Shown here one piece after another: positions 26,899-37,500 of a stretch of 64,000 nucleotides of DNA. Positions within the stretch are counted from its first letter, which is position 1, and every line of letters begins with the position of its first letter. The notes beneath the pieces were generated by a model. The model made no database searches. It had not been told where the DNA came from and was given only the letters and a program-made list of their open reading frames with translations. Both the position numbers and the translations under genes were made by a program. The stretch covers positions 18,966 to 82,965 of the forward strand of contig DGIS01000012.1 in the NCBI GenBank assembly GCA_002386525.1, written 5' to 3'. This stretch comes from Sphingobacterium sp. UBA4616. GTDB taxonomy: Bacteria > Bacteroidota > Bacteroidia > Sphingobacteriales > Sphingobacteriaceae.

Positions 26899-28071
26899 CT
26901 AGTTGGCCTTGTGCCTTCGTTGCCAGCTCAGCATATAGGCCAGTGCAAGCAGCAAAACCACTGCATTGCCATACATAATGACGGGAATTCGAAGAATAAC
27001 ATCACTATAGTACAGGCCAGCAAGCAGTGCGCCAAGGCCTATTCCCGCTTCGAGCGAGATATACATGGTTGCTACGGCCTTGCCACGATGCTCGGGTAAG
27101 CTGAGGTCAATTGTCCAAGCATTGACAGCAGGCGAGAGTATGCCGGTGCCTGCCCCATAGATGCTTGCACCGATCATCATTCCAACAAAGCTATTGCCCA
27201 TTCCGATAGCAACAAGTGCAATGGCAATAATGATTATTCCAACAACAATGACTTTCGGTCTTCCGTAACGGTCCGAGACTTTGCCGGATACAAAACGTAT
27301 CAGTACCGATGCAATCGTAAAGGCCAGGAAAAATAGTCCTTTGTTTTTAATTCCTAAATATTCACTCCAGTCAGGAATTAAGGTTAGAATAACTCCATAA
27401 GCTGTGTAGGATAAAAAGGTGACGATTCCAGCGGGTAGCGCGCGCCATTCGATGATATCCTTGCGGTTTATTTTGAGCATCGAAAGATTAAATTTCTGTT
27501 TTTTTGCCAGTGTCTCCTTCATGTTAATGACGATAATAATGGAGAGAAGTGCCATGAGAGATGAACAGTAGAACATGATATTGATGCCAAAGGCCTCAAA
27601 GATGGCGCTGCCAATCGCTGGGCCAACAGCTGTACCGATGCTAAAAGCGAGTCCATGCATACCCAATGCTTCACCCCATCTTTTTTGGGGCACTAAATCA
27701 GCTACGTAAGCAGACGTTGAAGTCGGTTTAAAACCCGTAGAAAAGCCATGTATCAATCGTAGGAATAAAAAACCGGCGACAGACGTCAAGATAGGATAGA
27801 GAAATCCACAGATGAAACAGACGATGGATCCAATTGCCATGACCGGCACCCGCCCCCATCGGTCGGTCAATTTTCCACTGAAAGGCCGCGAAATTCCTGC
27901 GGTCAATGTAAACAAAGCGATGATTAAACCTTTGTATTCTGCTCCGCCCAAACTGCTCAGGTAATTAGGGAGCTCGGGGATAATCATATTGAAACTCGAA
28001 GAGAATAAGAGCGAGCTTAAGCAGAGTAAAATAAATTGTAACGTGTAGATGGATTTCTGTTCAGCTGGCAT
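26899..28071 (-). CDS. MFS transporter
   Basis: A 390-residue major facilitator with about 12 hydrophobic segments and the motif-A loop GKLTDRWGRVPVMAIG between TM2 and TM3, echoed in GKVSDRYGRPKVIVVG in the second half. Charge and length fit a drug/metabolite exporter of the DHA type. Substrate unknown. It is probably monocistronic. Confidence 0.93.
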   Translation of the reverse strand: MPAEQKSIYTLQFILLCLSSLLFSSSFNMIIPELPNYLSSLGGAEYKGLIIALFTLTAGISRPFSGKLTDRWGRVPVMAIGSIVCFICGFLYPILTSVAGFLFLRLIHGFSTGFKPTSTSAYVADLVPQKRWGEALGMHGLAFSIGTAVGPAIGSAIFEAFGINIMFYCSSLMALLSIIIVINMKETLAKKQKFNLSMLKINRKDIIEWRALPAGIVTFLSYTAYGVILTLIPDWSEYLGIKNKGLFFLAFTIASVLIRFVSGKVSDRYGRPKVIVVGIIIIAIALVAIGMGNSFVGMMIGASIYGAGTGILSPAVNAWTIDLSLPEHRGKAVATMYISLEAGIGLGALLAGLYYSDVILRIPVIMYGNAVVLLLALAYMLSWQRRHKAN

Positions 28072-28096
28072 GGCGGAATTTTATTGTGGAATGTGG

Positions 28097-28104
28097 CAAA
28101 TGTA
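28097..28104 (-). promoter_or_regulatory. Possible -7 element for the MFS gene
   Basis: TACATTTG on the minus strand, an exact TAnnTTTG match 25 bases before the ATG. No TTG is found at the expected -33 distance. Confidence 0.35.
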
Positions 28105-28130
28105 CAGTTTTCGGAGCGATGAATGGATTC

Positions 28131-28880
28131 TTAAACCAATTTTTGTCTAGAAATCTCACTACAGAAGATCGTTGTTGCTACAGCAACATTTAAGGACTCC
28201 GCCTGCCCTAAGCGTGGGATGGTAATGGCTTGATCGATCAATGCTGTTATTTCTTTGCTAATACCGTTTCCCTCATTGCCCATAACAATCAAGCCTTCAT
28301 CGGTCCATTGGGTTTGATAGATGGATTGACCATGCAGTAGTGCACCATACACCTTCAGACCACTTGACTGTATAAATTCCCCTAAATCGGTATAATAGAT
28401 CCGAAGTCTTGCCAGTGAGCCCATAGTTGCCTGTACTACTTTAGGATTGTAGGCGTCCACGGTACCTATAGAGCATATAATATGTTTGATGCCAAACCAC
28501 TCCGCGGTGCGGATAATAGTGCCTAAATTGCCCGGATCCTGTATATCATCAAGCACAAGACTAAATTTATTTTTTAAGTTGTCTGATACAATCGTTTGTT
28601 GAGAGGGTAGTTTGACCAAAGCGAGAATTCCCTGCGGCGATTTCAACGCACTAATCTTTTGAAATTCAGTCTCCGTCAGTTCCTGGCATTTTATATTATG
28701 CGAGATTTTACCCACTTTTGTGCTGGCGTCGCCCGTATAGAAAATGGACTCAACCTGATAGCGAGAAGAGATAAATTCCATGACGGACTTTATACCCTCC
28801 ACGATAAAAAGGCCCTGCTGTTTTCTAAACTTTTTATTTTGCAGAGACGTTATTAGACTGATTTGCGCTTTTGACAACAT
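28131..28880 (-). CDS. TrmH/SpoU-family RNA 2'-O-methyltransferase
   Basis: A 249-residue SPOUT methyltransferase acting on rRNA or tRNA ribose with SAM. An N-terminal substrate-binding domain (about 1-95) precedes the knotted catalytic domain. SPOUT motifs are LDDIQDPGNLGTIIRTA (motif 1), VMGNEGNGIS (motif 2) and IPRLGQAESLNVAVATTI (motif 3). The target nucleotide cannot be told. Its start codon is 8 bases from that of the divergent tamL gene. Confidence 0.94.
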   Translation of the reverse strand: MLSKAQISLITSLQNKKFRKQQGLFIVEGIKSVMEFISSRYQVESIFYTGDASTKVGKISHNIKCQELTETEFQKISALKSPQGILALVKLPSQQTIVSDNLKNKFSLVLDDIQDPGNLGTIIRTAEWFGIKHIICSIGTVDAYNPKVVQATMGSLARLRIYYTDLGEFIQSSGLKVYGALLHGQSIYQTQWTDEGLIVMGNEGNGISKEITALIDQAITIPRLGQAESLNVAVATTIFCSEISRQKLV

Positions 28881-28888
28881 TTTTATTG

Positions 28889-31240
28889 ATGATTAATTAC
28901 CCTCGTTTTATCGGATTTGCAAGTATAACCTTTTTAGTGGCACTTTTTGCATCCTGCCGGTCTTCAAAATACCTTGACGATGACCAAGCTTTGGTTACAA
29001 AAGTACAGATTTCTGGTGTTACCCCTGCATTGAAAGAATCATCCGAAACATATATTTCCAATCAAATAAGACCTAATTCAAGGGTAAATCTCTTTATTTA
29101 CAATACGTTCAATACTACAAACGGCCGCTATAAAACCAAGAAAATTCGGAATGTCGGTGAACCACCTCATTTGTTAGATTCGGCAATGGTCGATTTGTCC
29201 GCTAATCAAATCCGGCGATTTTTGTTTTCAAAAGGATATTTTAAAGCCAAAGTAACACCCGAAATCGCTGTTTCTAAGAAGCGCGCGCATATAGACTTTA
29301 AGGTTGATGCTGGTGCTCCTTATCAAATTAGAGGTGTAGATCGTAACTTTGAAGAAGCAGATATAAAAGATATCTTTGAGCGTGAGGTGCTGCCAAAGAC
29401 TGCCGTCAAGCCAAATACGCAATATGATGCAGCAAAATTACTCGATGAAAGAGAGAAACTTTATGTTTCGATGCGGAACAACGGATATTACGATTATTTG
29501 CGGCAGTATATGCGTGCAGGTATTGATTCGGCTATAGCGGGTAATTTGATCGACCTCAAAATCAATGTCGAAAATCCATCGGATTCTACGATACATAAAA
29601 AGTATCAGATTGACAGTGTTTATATGACCATAAGGAATTATGGTACAATGTCGAAGAAGTCGCCGCGTCGCATTCAAGATTCAGCTAAACGACTCTTATT
29701 TGTTGATGAAACGAATAGCTTTCGTTGGAAACCGTTAGAGCGTTATATGTATTTGCGGTCAGGGAATTACTATTCGTTACAAGAGGAAAATAAATCCTAT
29801 GACCGATTGTATGAGATGAATGGATTTCGTTCTGTCAAAATACAGTTTGTCAAGAAGGATTCCAATAAGCTTAATGTGCATTATGATTTTGTTCCAAGAC
29901 CTCGAATGGGAAACCAGATAGAAGGTGAGTATACCTTTAGTTCGGGTATGAGTGGGTTCAATATCGGAAATACTTTTTCGCAACGTAATATTTTTGGAGG
30001 GTCAGAGCAATTGGAGGTTAAATTGCGCTACGGAGTTTTGTTTGACCCGCGATTGGCAGGAGGGCTTTCCAGTAAGATCTTTAACAATGATTTTCAGGCA
30101 GGGGTCAACTTGGTTATTCCGCGCTTGATGGTTCCTTTTCATATAAATCCGGGAGGGAAATTTGGCTTGCCTAAAACGACCTATTCCATGACATTGCAAT
30201 TATTTGATCAGGATAAAACCTATTCAAACCGTTATTTTATTACGTCCTTAAATTATTCCTGGTATGAAACGGAGAACAAGTACCACAGCTTCACACCCAT
30301 CGTATTGGAGTACCGGGATGGGCGCCTAGATTCCAATTTCCGGAACAAGCTCGTGCAAGAAGGCTATCAGCTGTATGTGCGGAGTAACGACCGCCAGTAT
30401 TTCGGTCTGGGGACCCAGTATACCTTTGTGTTGAATGGAAAAAAATTGAATAGCAAGGAAGATTTTCAATATTTCAGAGGGACATTGGATGTTAGTGGAA
30501 ACTTTTTGGATCTTATTAGTTCTTTGGCAAAATTGCCTAAGAATGCCGACGGAGAGAAAAAAATCTTTGGTGTGCCTTTTCTCCAGTATGCCAAAACTGA
30601 ACTCGATTATCGTTTATATCGAAATCTTGGAGGAAATAGACAGTTTGTCTTCCGTTTTAATCCAGGGATAGCAATTCCATATGGTAACAACTCCAAATTG
30701 TTGATTTTTGAGAAGAGTTTCTATAGTGGCGGAATGAACGGTATCCGTGCTTGGCAGGCACGTACGTTGGGACCGGGTGCTTACAACCGCCAGAGTTTAA
30801 GTGAAGACCTGCGTTTAAATCTGCGTAATCTGGATCAACTCGGCGAAATTAAATTGGAAGCGAACGCAGAGTATCGTTTCCGGTTGCTCAATAATTTTTT
30901 GGGAGCCAAAATGAACGGAGCGACATTCGTAGATATGGGGAATGTTTGGCGTCTCAAGAAAGATGAAGAATTGAACCCCGGAGGAGAGTTTAAAATCAAT
31001 AAATTTCTTGGGCAAGTCGCGATTGGTACCGGTTTTGGACTTCGTTTCGATTCAGACTATTTTGTGATCCGTTTAGATGCCGGACTTAAACTTAAAGACC
31101 CTCAGTTTTCAGGGGCCGATCAATGGGTTATTAAGCACTTTTTTGATTCTAAAGAATTTAAGGCACAGTACTATGAAACCCACAAACCAGACCGATACAA
31201 TTTTATTCAATATAATTTTGGTATTGGTATGCCGTTTTAA
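28889..31240 (+). CDS. tamL: TamL-type lipoprotein of the BamA/TamA superfamily
   Basis: A 783-residue outer-membrane assembly factor. A lipoprotein signal (VALFASC, lipid Cys23) precedes POTRA-like repeats (about 45-330) and a D15/BamA-type 16-strand barrel (about 340-783) ending in terminal Phe. The lipid anchor plus TamA-like layout is the Bacteroidota TamL form; with an inner-membrane TamB it helps fold outer-membrane proteins. The frame is open from a TTG at 28871, but the ATG at 28889 (MINYPRF) is chosen because it avoids overlap with the divergent methyltransferase gene and gives a proper signal peptide. Confidence 0.88.
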   Translation: MINYPRFIGFASITFLVALFASCRSSKYLDDDQALVTKVQISGVTPALKESSETYISNQIRPNSRVNLFIYNTFNTTNGRYKTKKIRNVGEPPHLLDSAMVDLSANQIRRFLFSKGYFKAKVTPEIAVSKKRAHIDFKVDAGAPYQIRGVDRNFEEADIKDIFEREVLPKTAVKPNTQYDAAKLLDEREKLYVSMRNNGYYDYLRQYMRAGIDSAIAGNLIDLKINVENPSDSTIHKKYQIDSVYMTIRNYGTMSKKSPRRIQDSAKRLLFVDETNSFRWKPLERYMYLRSGNYYSLQEENKSYDRLYEMNGFRSVKIQFVKKDSNKLNVHYDFVPRPRMGNQIEGEYTFSSGMSGFNIGNTFSQRNIFGGSEQLEVKLRYGVLFDPRLAGGLSSKIFNNDFQAGVNLVIPRLMVPFHINPGGKFGLPKTTYSMTLQLFDQDKTYSNRYFITSLNYSWYETENKYHSFTPIVLEYRDGRLDSNFRNKLVQEGYQLYVRSNDRQYFGLGTQYTFVLNGKKLNSKEDFQYFRGTLDVSGNFLDLISSLAKLPKNADGEKKIFGVPFLQYAKTELDYRLYRNLGGNRQFVFRFNPGIAIPYGNNSKLLIFEKSFYSGGMNGIRAWQARTLGPGAYNRQSLSEDLRLNLRNLDQLGEIKLEANAEYRFRLLNNFLGAKMNGATFVDMGNVWRLKKDEELNPGGEFKINKFLGQVAIGTGFGLRFDSDYFVIRLDAGLKLKDPQFSGADQWVIKHFFDSKEFKAQYYETHKPDRYNFIQYNFGIGMPF

Positions 31241-31303
31241 AGCACCACGCTTCATTTATTTTGACTTGCTTTCATTGATACGAAATCTAGGTAGACCTTG
31301 GCG

Positions 31304-31831
31304 CTAACCAATAAGATTTTTGAGACTTGAAAAAATGGATTCGAAAATTTTGCCTAAATCTAACCCCTGGGAATGATTGAATAAAAAGAAAACAATGGCA
31401 AGCGCAATGGCTGTCATAATCACTTTTTTAAACATATAAGCGATTCCTAGTACGATAGCAGGAATAACTAAAAACATCAATCCACTAATGGCAAATGGAG
31501 AAAGGCCGCTATCACTCTTGTAGATGTAAACTAGGCGCCCTTTAGATGTTTGCTGGTTTTTATGGCTAAAGAAAACGAATGTTGATGACTCAATTTTCTG
31601 ATTTGGGACAGCAACACCATCGTGAAACTGTAAAGGCTGAGAGAAACCATTGATCGTAAATAAGTAATTGCCATTGATGGTCTCGTTGGTATTTCCCAAG
31701 GAATCCAATGCAATAACTGCTAACTTTCCGTTTTTTGAAAGATTTTCTTTGACGATAAAGTTTTGGATATTTTGCTCTTGAGCAGCAGCCCAAAAAGGTA
31801 TCATTAATAGAAAAAATATAATCTTTTTCAT
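31304..31831 (-). CDS. Uncharacterised protein with signal peptide and C-terminal membrane segments
   Basis: A 175-residue protein with a Sec signal (FWAAAQ). The extracytoplasmic domain (about 20-115) is a likely beta-rich fold (GNYLFTINGFSQPLQFHDGVAVP), and two hydrophobic segments follow (about 118-138 and 141-158). A short amphipathic tail (GKIFESIFSSLKNLIG) closes it. I recognise no family. It is convergent with tamL, with 63 bases between the stops and no obvious terminator. Confidence 0.75.
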   Translation of the reverse strand: MKKIIFFLLMIPFWAAAQEQNIQNFIVKENLSKNGKLAVIALDSLGNTNETINGNYLFTINGFSQPLQFHDGVAVPNQKIESSTFVFFSHKNQQTSKGRLVYIYKSDSGLSPFAISGLMFLVIPAIVLGIAYMFKKVIMTAIALAIVFFLFNHSQGLDLGKIFESIFSSLKNLIG

Positions 31832-32154
31832 TTTTTTATTTTATACAAGTCTACATTGACCCACGCTGAATTTATTCTCCTAGTGTCAAGATCGCCTGGA
31901 ACGTCGGCAGGGATCAACAAGCTTTATCCAATTTCTTTGAATTAAGACTGCAATTTTAGGTATTTTAATTTTCTTTTGGAAATGTTTAAAGTTTCCGATA
32001 TACCGACACTTTTTAGTCGTACTCAGTCTCCTTTTACGGCAACAAGATAATGGAGGAGCCAGAGAGGCTCAGACCATTTGCATTTTTTACTTAAATAATC
32101 TTGTGTTCAATTAAATTTTACTAATTTTGACGCTAACCATATAAACTGTTGTCA
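31832..32154. other. Intergenic region upstream of the TlpA-like gene
   Basis: These 323 bases separate two divergent genes. They hold one good plus-strand promoter and a GC-richer patch near 32050-32080 with a short repeat (GGAGCC/GGCTC) of unclear meaning. No gene is seen. Confidence 0.4.
32101..32129 (+). promoter_or_regulatory. Predicted promoter of the TlpA-like gene
   Basis: TTG (32101-32103), 18 bases, then TAATTTTG (32122-32129), an exact TAnnTTTG match about 25 bases before the ATG. Confidence 0.6.
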
Positions 32155-34359
32155 ATGAGGAGTATATTATTATTTTTTGTTTTGGTGAACGCTGTGTGTT
32201 TCGGCCAAAAAAATGAAAGTTATCTTATAAAACAAGAGCTATTCCTAGGAAATAAGCTAGCAAACTCCAAATCGACTTATGTGACCGTGTCTTCCAATAA
32301 GACATTATCGAAGCAAGCTTTTCCGTTGGAAATAAATACGAAAGCCATCACGTATACAGATCCGGAAAGACAATTCATCTTTTCGAGTTTATACCCAGAT
32401 AGTAGCCTTAATGTTTTGTATTCGAGCATGTTGGCTGATGTTTTAATGCAATTGCATCAACCTATTTATTTTAATTTTCAAGGCGAGCAGACGATTGTCG
32501 ATACGACTTCGCTCAAGAAGGAGATTCGGGTAAAAGCCCAGCATTGGGAGCTAACAGACGATGTCGCTGCAATGGTAGCTAACAATATGGCTGGTGTGGG
32601 GGCTGCGTTAAGCCAAGAGCTAAATCATGCCTATATAAACAAAGATTTCTTGAAAAGACTCCAAGTTGAGTCACAATTGGTGGACAGTAAAAGGTATAGC
32701 ATGACAAAAAGCGATAAGCAGAAAGTATATTTAACCTTCAAAGATACTTCCAAACAGTTGGAAGGGGAGCTTGTGATTGCTAAGAAAGGCTGTAAACTTA
32801 TCAGTCTAAATCAACGACAAACCTATACGTTTGATAATCGCCCTGTCTTAAGTACAACAAACATACAGCAATTGGAGACCATTATGCATCCTACTTACGA
32901 CGAAACATATGCCGAAATGCTATTATCAAGCAGTTTTGTGAGCAAGAAATTATTGACCGATGGCGCAGTCGATAGTGTGAAAGTAGTGGAGTACATCAAG
33001 AAATACGATGCTATTTTTCCCAATGATAAGTTTTTTGTGCAGAAAAAGTTAAATCTACTTCAACAGATTAAAGACGATAAACAATACGACTTAACGTTGA
33101 AAAATACACCAGTAAATTTGTTGGCAGGAACACACCATCTCTCTAATCTGCTTTATAGAGGCGAGCTATCGAAGGACAAATTTATGGCTTTGATTCCTTT
33201 GCTGGACAAGGAAAAGAAATATAACTGGATACAGAATAGTTTGTACCAAGGGTATGCACCTTCGAAGGAATACCTATCTGCTAGTGAACAGATCGAACTA
33301 TTATTGAATGGCTTTTCCGAATTGGAAAAACAATACATCTATCCTATGGTATTGTGGCAACGAATCGAGGATCTGGACAACGATCTACCACAATCTCGGA
33401 ACCTATTTAATGAGCTGATGGGATTGAATGCTGATTATTGGACCAATGGAAATGCCGGGCGGTATGCTTTGATGATATATCAGCGGATGGTGCCGATTGA
33501 TGAGGTGTTTAGCAGGCAAATGTTAAATGATATCATTGCAAAATTAACAACACTTTATGATACGGATCAAACTAAGGATAGACATATAACACGGGCGCAT
33601 CTTGCCACCGCCTATTATTTTGCTTACCAATTAGTTCATAAAAATGATAGAAGAGAGGCCTTGGCCTATTTGGAGAAAGCTGCACTATATTCTCCAAAAA
33701 AAGATGCTGAAATTGCCTATGATTCTTATTACGATACGAACTTTTTAAAGGCTAAAAACAACTATTCGGAAGATTATCTGACCGAACTGGCTTCGACGGG
33801 CCAGAAGGATGTTGCCTTATCAAAATACATTAAAGAGTTTTTGACTGTGCAGGGAACAAGCTACAGGGGCCTACGTGATTTTTATCAACATTACTATTCA
33901 GATCAGAAGTTTAGCGAATTTTTTATGCAAAAAGTTGTTTCGCAGTTACCGGAAGCCCCTAATTTTATTTTAAAGAACTTACAAAATGGTCAAACAACAA
34001 ATGATGATTTGAAAGGTAAATGGACATTGGTGGATTTTTGGGGTACCTGGTGTGGACCATGTGTTGCAGAAATGCCGAAACTCAATGATTTTTATGACCA
34101 GCTCAGGATAAATAAAGAAAGGTCGCAAAGAATTGGTTTTGTCAGTATTGCGTGTAGTGATACAGAAGATAAAGTGAAAAATTTTATTGCCAAAAACAAT
34201 TATACGATACCCGTACTCATGTCGGACAATCGGGTGGAACGAGATTTTAATGTGCAGGGTTATCCGAGCAAGTATATTCTAACACCGGAGGGGAAGTTGA
34301 TAGCGATGCCATTTGGTTTTGACTGGCAGCAGTTGTTAGAAGAAATAGCGTTTTTTTAA
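32155..34359 (+). CDS. Large secreted protein with C-terminal TlpA-like thioredoxin domain
   Basis: A 734-residue exported protein. The signal peptide (MRSILLFFVLVNAVCFGQ) supports the ATG at 32155 over the TTG at 32149. About 580 residues of unassigned, mostly helical sequence precede a thioredoxin domain (about 600-734) with WCGPC (C633, C636) and the cis-Pro block VQGYPSKYILTPEG. The long N-terminal region may bind the client. It probably acts as a periplasmic or surface thiol reductase. Confidence 0.85.
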   Translation: MRSILLFFVLVNAVCFGQKNESYLIKQELFLGNKLANSKSTYVTVSSNKTLSKQAFPLEINTKAITYTDPERQFIFSSLYPDSSLNVLYSSMLADVLMQLHQPIYFNFQGEQTIVDTTSLKKEIRVKAQHWELTDDVAAMVANNMAGVGAALSQELNHAYINKDFLKRLQVESQLVDSKRYSMTKSDKQKVYLTFKDTSKQLEGELVIAKKGCKLISLNQRQTYTFDNRPVLSTTNIQQLETIMHPTYDETYAEMLLSSSFVSKKLLTDGAVDSVKVVEYIKKYDAIFPNDKFFVQKKLNLLQQIKDDKQYDLTLKNTPVNLLAGTHHLSNLLYRGELSKDKFMALIPLLDKEKKYNWIQNSLYQGYAPSKEYLSASEQIELLLNGFSELEKQYIYPMVLWQRIEDLDNDLPQSRNLFNELMGLNADYWTNGNAGRYALMIYQRMVPIDEVFSRQMLNDIIAKLTTLYDTDQTKDRHITRAHLATAYYFAYQLVHKNDRREALAYLEKAALYSPKKDAEIAYDSYYDTNFLKAKNNYSEDYLTELASTGQKDVALSKYIKEFLTVQGTSYRGLRDFYQHYYSDQKFSEFFMQKVVSQLPEAPNFILKNLQNGQTTNDDLKGKWTLVDFWGTWCGPCVAEMPKLNDFYDQLRINKERSQRIGFVSIACSDTEDKVKNFIAKNNYTIPVLMSDNRVERDFNVQGYPSKYILTPEGKLIAMPFGFDWQQLLEEIAFF

Positions 34360-34503
34360 CATAGTTCTCGCTATTTTATAATGTTTTTATCTAATCCCTA
34401 TGAAATGAATAGCTAGTCATTGACCTTTTCATATACTTTTTTTTGTGCTACTTTCGTTATATTTAAACAGAAAGGGAATTAATTGATATTATAGCTAGAA
34501 ATA

Positions 34504-37500
34504 ATGTTAAAGCATTTAAAGTATATAGACGGCACATCAGATAAATTTTGGAAAATTCAAACAACTGGAGTAAGACATACCGTAACCTACGGTCGAAACG
34601 GAACGGCCGGACAAAGTAAAAGTAAAACATTCGACTCGGAAGCAGCCTGTCTAAAGGATGCCGAAAAGCTAATTGCTGAGAAGATAAAAAAAGGCTATTC
34701 TGAAGACGGTACTTTAGGCGTCGATCGTAGTGAAAAAGATTCAGCTGTTCGACCGCTTTCGGTTGCTAGCCGACGGAAAGAAGAAGCGGTAGAGTCACTG
34801 AGACTACTTATCAAAGAGGCAAGGATTGAAAATATCATCCCATTTTTGGAAGAATACGCTAGTGGCAACCTCGAAGTTTTAAAAAAAGAAATTCGTGCTG
34901 CCAAGCGCTACTGGGTTGATTATAGTGATCTCTCCAAAGATCCTGAATTTAAAAGTAAAGCCCAATACAACTGGGGTATACGAGGTACGAAGACACAGCA
35001 ACGAGCGGTGAAGTTGCTGGCTCTGGCCACATTTTCCGGCTCAGATGCGGGTAGCTGGGATATTTTTCATGAGCTTTTAAATCAAGCGAAGAGCCATGAC
35101 GTGATGCAAATCCTAAACTATGCCAAACCCAATTGGTTGGGCGGTTATTTATTGCAGTTAGTTCGTAAAAATGATTGGCAACGCATTACATATGATAATC
35201 TTCGCTTACTGGAGCAAATGGGACATATCGATTTTGAACCAGAGCTCTATGCAAGCTCCATTTCTGGTTTTAATCATTATGAATCAAAAAGGTTTTTTGA
35301 ACAACTCACCACCGATGAATTGACAATCCAAAGAGATATTCCATTGGTGTTTGCTTACGAAACAGGGATTCAAAATGCCTATTGGAATTATGATTATCAG
35401 CATGCCGTCAATGAACTCTTATGGGATAAGGTGTTCGACACATTATTGGCCAATGGGAAAATTGATCCAGAACTTATCATCACCGGAGCGCTTGAAGCTC
35501 AAACCAAAAACTGGAATATTAATCTCAAAAGCTATTTCAGAAAGCTTATTGAACGGATGAAGCTTTCTGAAGATAAAGTGATCGAATACCAGCAAAAATT
35601 CTTTTCCTTATTGCATGCTGAATCTAGTGCCGTGATCAATTTTGTAGTTGATTATCTGAAGCCATTCCTCTCGCATAAGGATTTTCATTTACAGGAGTTT
35701 TTGGATTGGGCAGAATGTATCTTTATGCGGAGCGATGTTAAGTCAAGCCTGAAGACCCTTTTGATTCAATTTGATAAGCTATTGAAGCAAAAGCCAGCGT
35801 GGCGCGAACGATTTGTTTTACTGGCTGCAGATCTATTTATGATTTCGGACCTACAGTTGCAGGAAAGGGCAAGTAAGTTTATCTTAAAAAATCAGCATGA
35901 GCCTTTGGAAGCGTTATCTGACAAGCTTCAATTATATCAAACGCAAATGATGGGAACAATAGCGGTTGACCTAAAGCATCTTTTTCAAAAAGAGGGTTAT
36001 TCAGAAGCTGAAATCTTGGCTGAGCTGAGCGGCCGTTCCGCCGAACGATATGTCTATCAGCCGACAGAATTTCGTTGCCTGAACGAAGCTTATGAATATC
36101 CGCAGACCTGGAACGAATTGTTTTTCAAGGTGGGAGAGGTCATCGGAGGCTCGGATCCTATTCAGGTGGAAATACTAATGAATGCCTGGGTGCAACAGAC
36201 GGCCGTTTTTCCCCCCGACTATCAGATACAATTGGAGCCTTACATTAAGCAGCTAACAGGATCTTATCGTGAATCATCTTGGTACAACCATTTTTCAGGC
36301 GCCTTTATAAATATGTATTATAAGCCGACTGTAGTATATAAAGATAAAGATCGATACCACAATTACTCCAAATGGGTGAGTTTGATGGGCAGCCAATTGG
36401 AGTTACTGCAACGTTATCGGATTGATGGCATCTGCTTACCGCTGTTGAGTCTGCCGACGCATAAGCCGTTTTGGATTGCACCCTCCATACTCGTGCAGCG
36501 CATTTTGGCTTATCAGGAAGCAGACGTGAAAATTAATTTATTGGACTTATCCATTGCGCTAAGCCGTACAGTTCGTGAAGATTTAGAGGGTATCGAAGTA
36601 CTGATAAAGCAAATTAAGGAACAGCAATTCCAAGATGTGATCAGTTATGCCCTAGGCCTGGATTCGATGAAACTATATCAACAATCCTGGCTGAAGAATT
36701 TATTGTCTTTCAAAGATTCCGATCAGGCAAGCTGGATTGGCGTATGGGCAACCGTGGCCCGTACGCATCATCGCGATACTTATTTTGAAGAATTTACCAA
36801 AGAGCCTTTGGCAGACATCCCCTTTACTGCGGAGCCATTTCGTCCGGTATTGCAAATAGAACCAACGTATTATAACGGTTACAATTACACGACTAAAAAA
36901 TCGGAAAAGGTATACAATGGTGATAAGCTGACGTATTATTTTCCGTCTTTCAAACACGGAGCTGAGACTTTTTTGTATCATAAAGATCTTTTTAATCGTG
37001 GCAATGATACGCTGTTGGCTTATTATTTGTATAGGGCGGATGTCCCTTTTATGCATAGCTTAATGCCGCAGAATACAGAAAGTCTTTCCATGTTCTTAAC
37101 GGTGGGATTGAATGGTAAAAGTGATATTGGCGGAAAATCTTCAGCAGCTTATCTGCAGGAGATGTTGTACGATTTTTTCCGCTTTGATCAACAGTCCAAT
37201 CTGTATCTGGCAACTTCGTTTTTCAATAAAGAGAAAGAAGTGCGTGCGATGGCGGTTGAAGTCATTTTGGCTGCAATTAACGAAAATAGATTGGACACCG
37301 CGGAATTAGGTGTGCAACTGGGACTGCTGCTCGGTAACGGCTATGGGCCAATTGGGCGATGCGTGGAAGTTCTGGAGCAATGTCGCGATATATCTTCGAA
37401 GCATAACAATGCGTTATTGCAGTTGCTGGAGATGGCTTTTATTCATTATAACATTGCCGAAAAGATGCCCACGAATTTTAAAAAGCTCATCGAATACTAT

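Noticed and set aside
32040..32085. GGAGCC...GGCTC patch considered as a TPP-riboswitch fragment
   Set aside because: The other conserved thi-box stems are missing and the downstream gene is not a thiamine gene.
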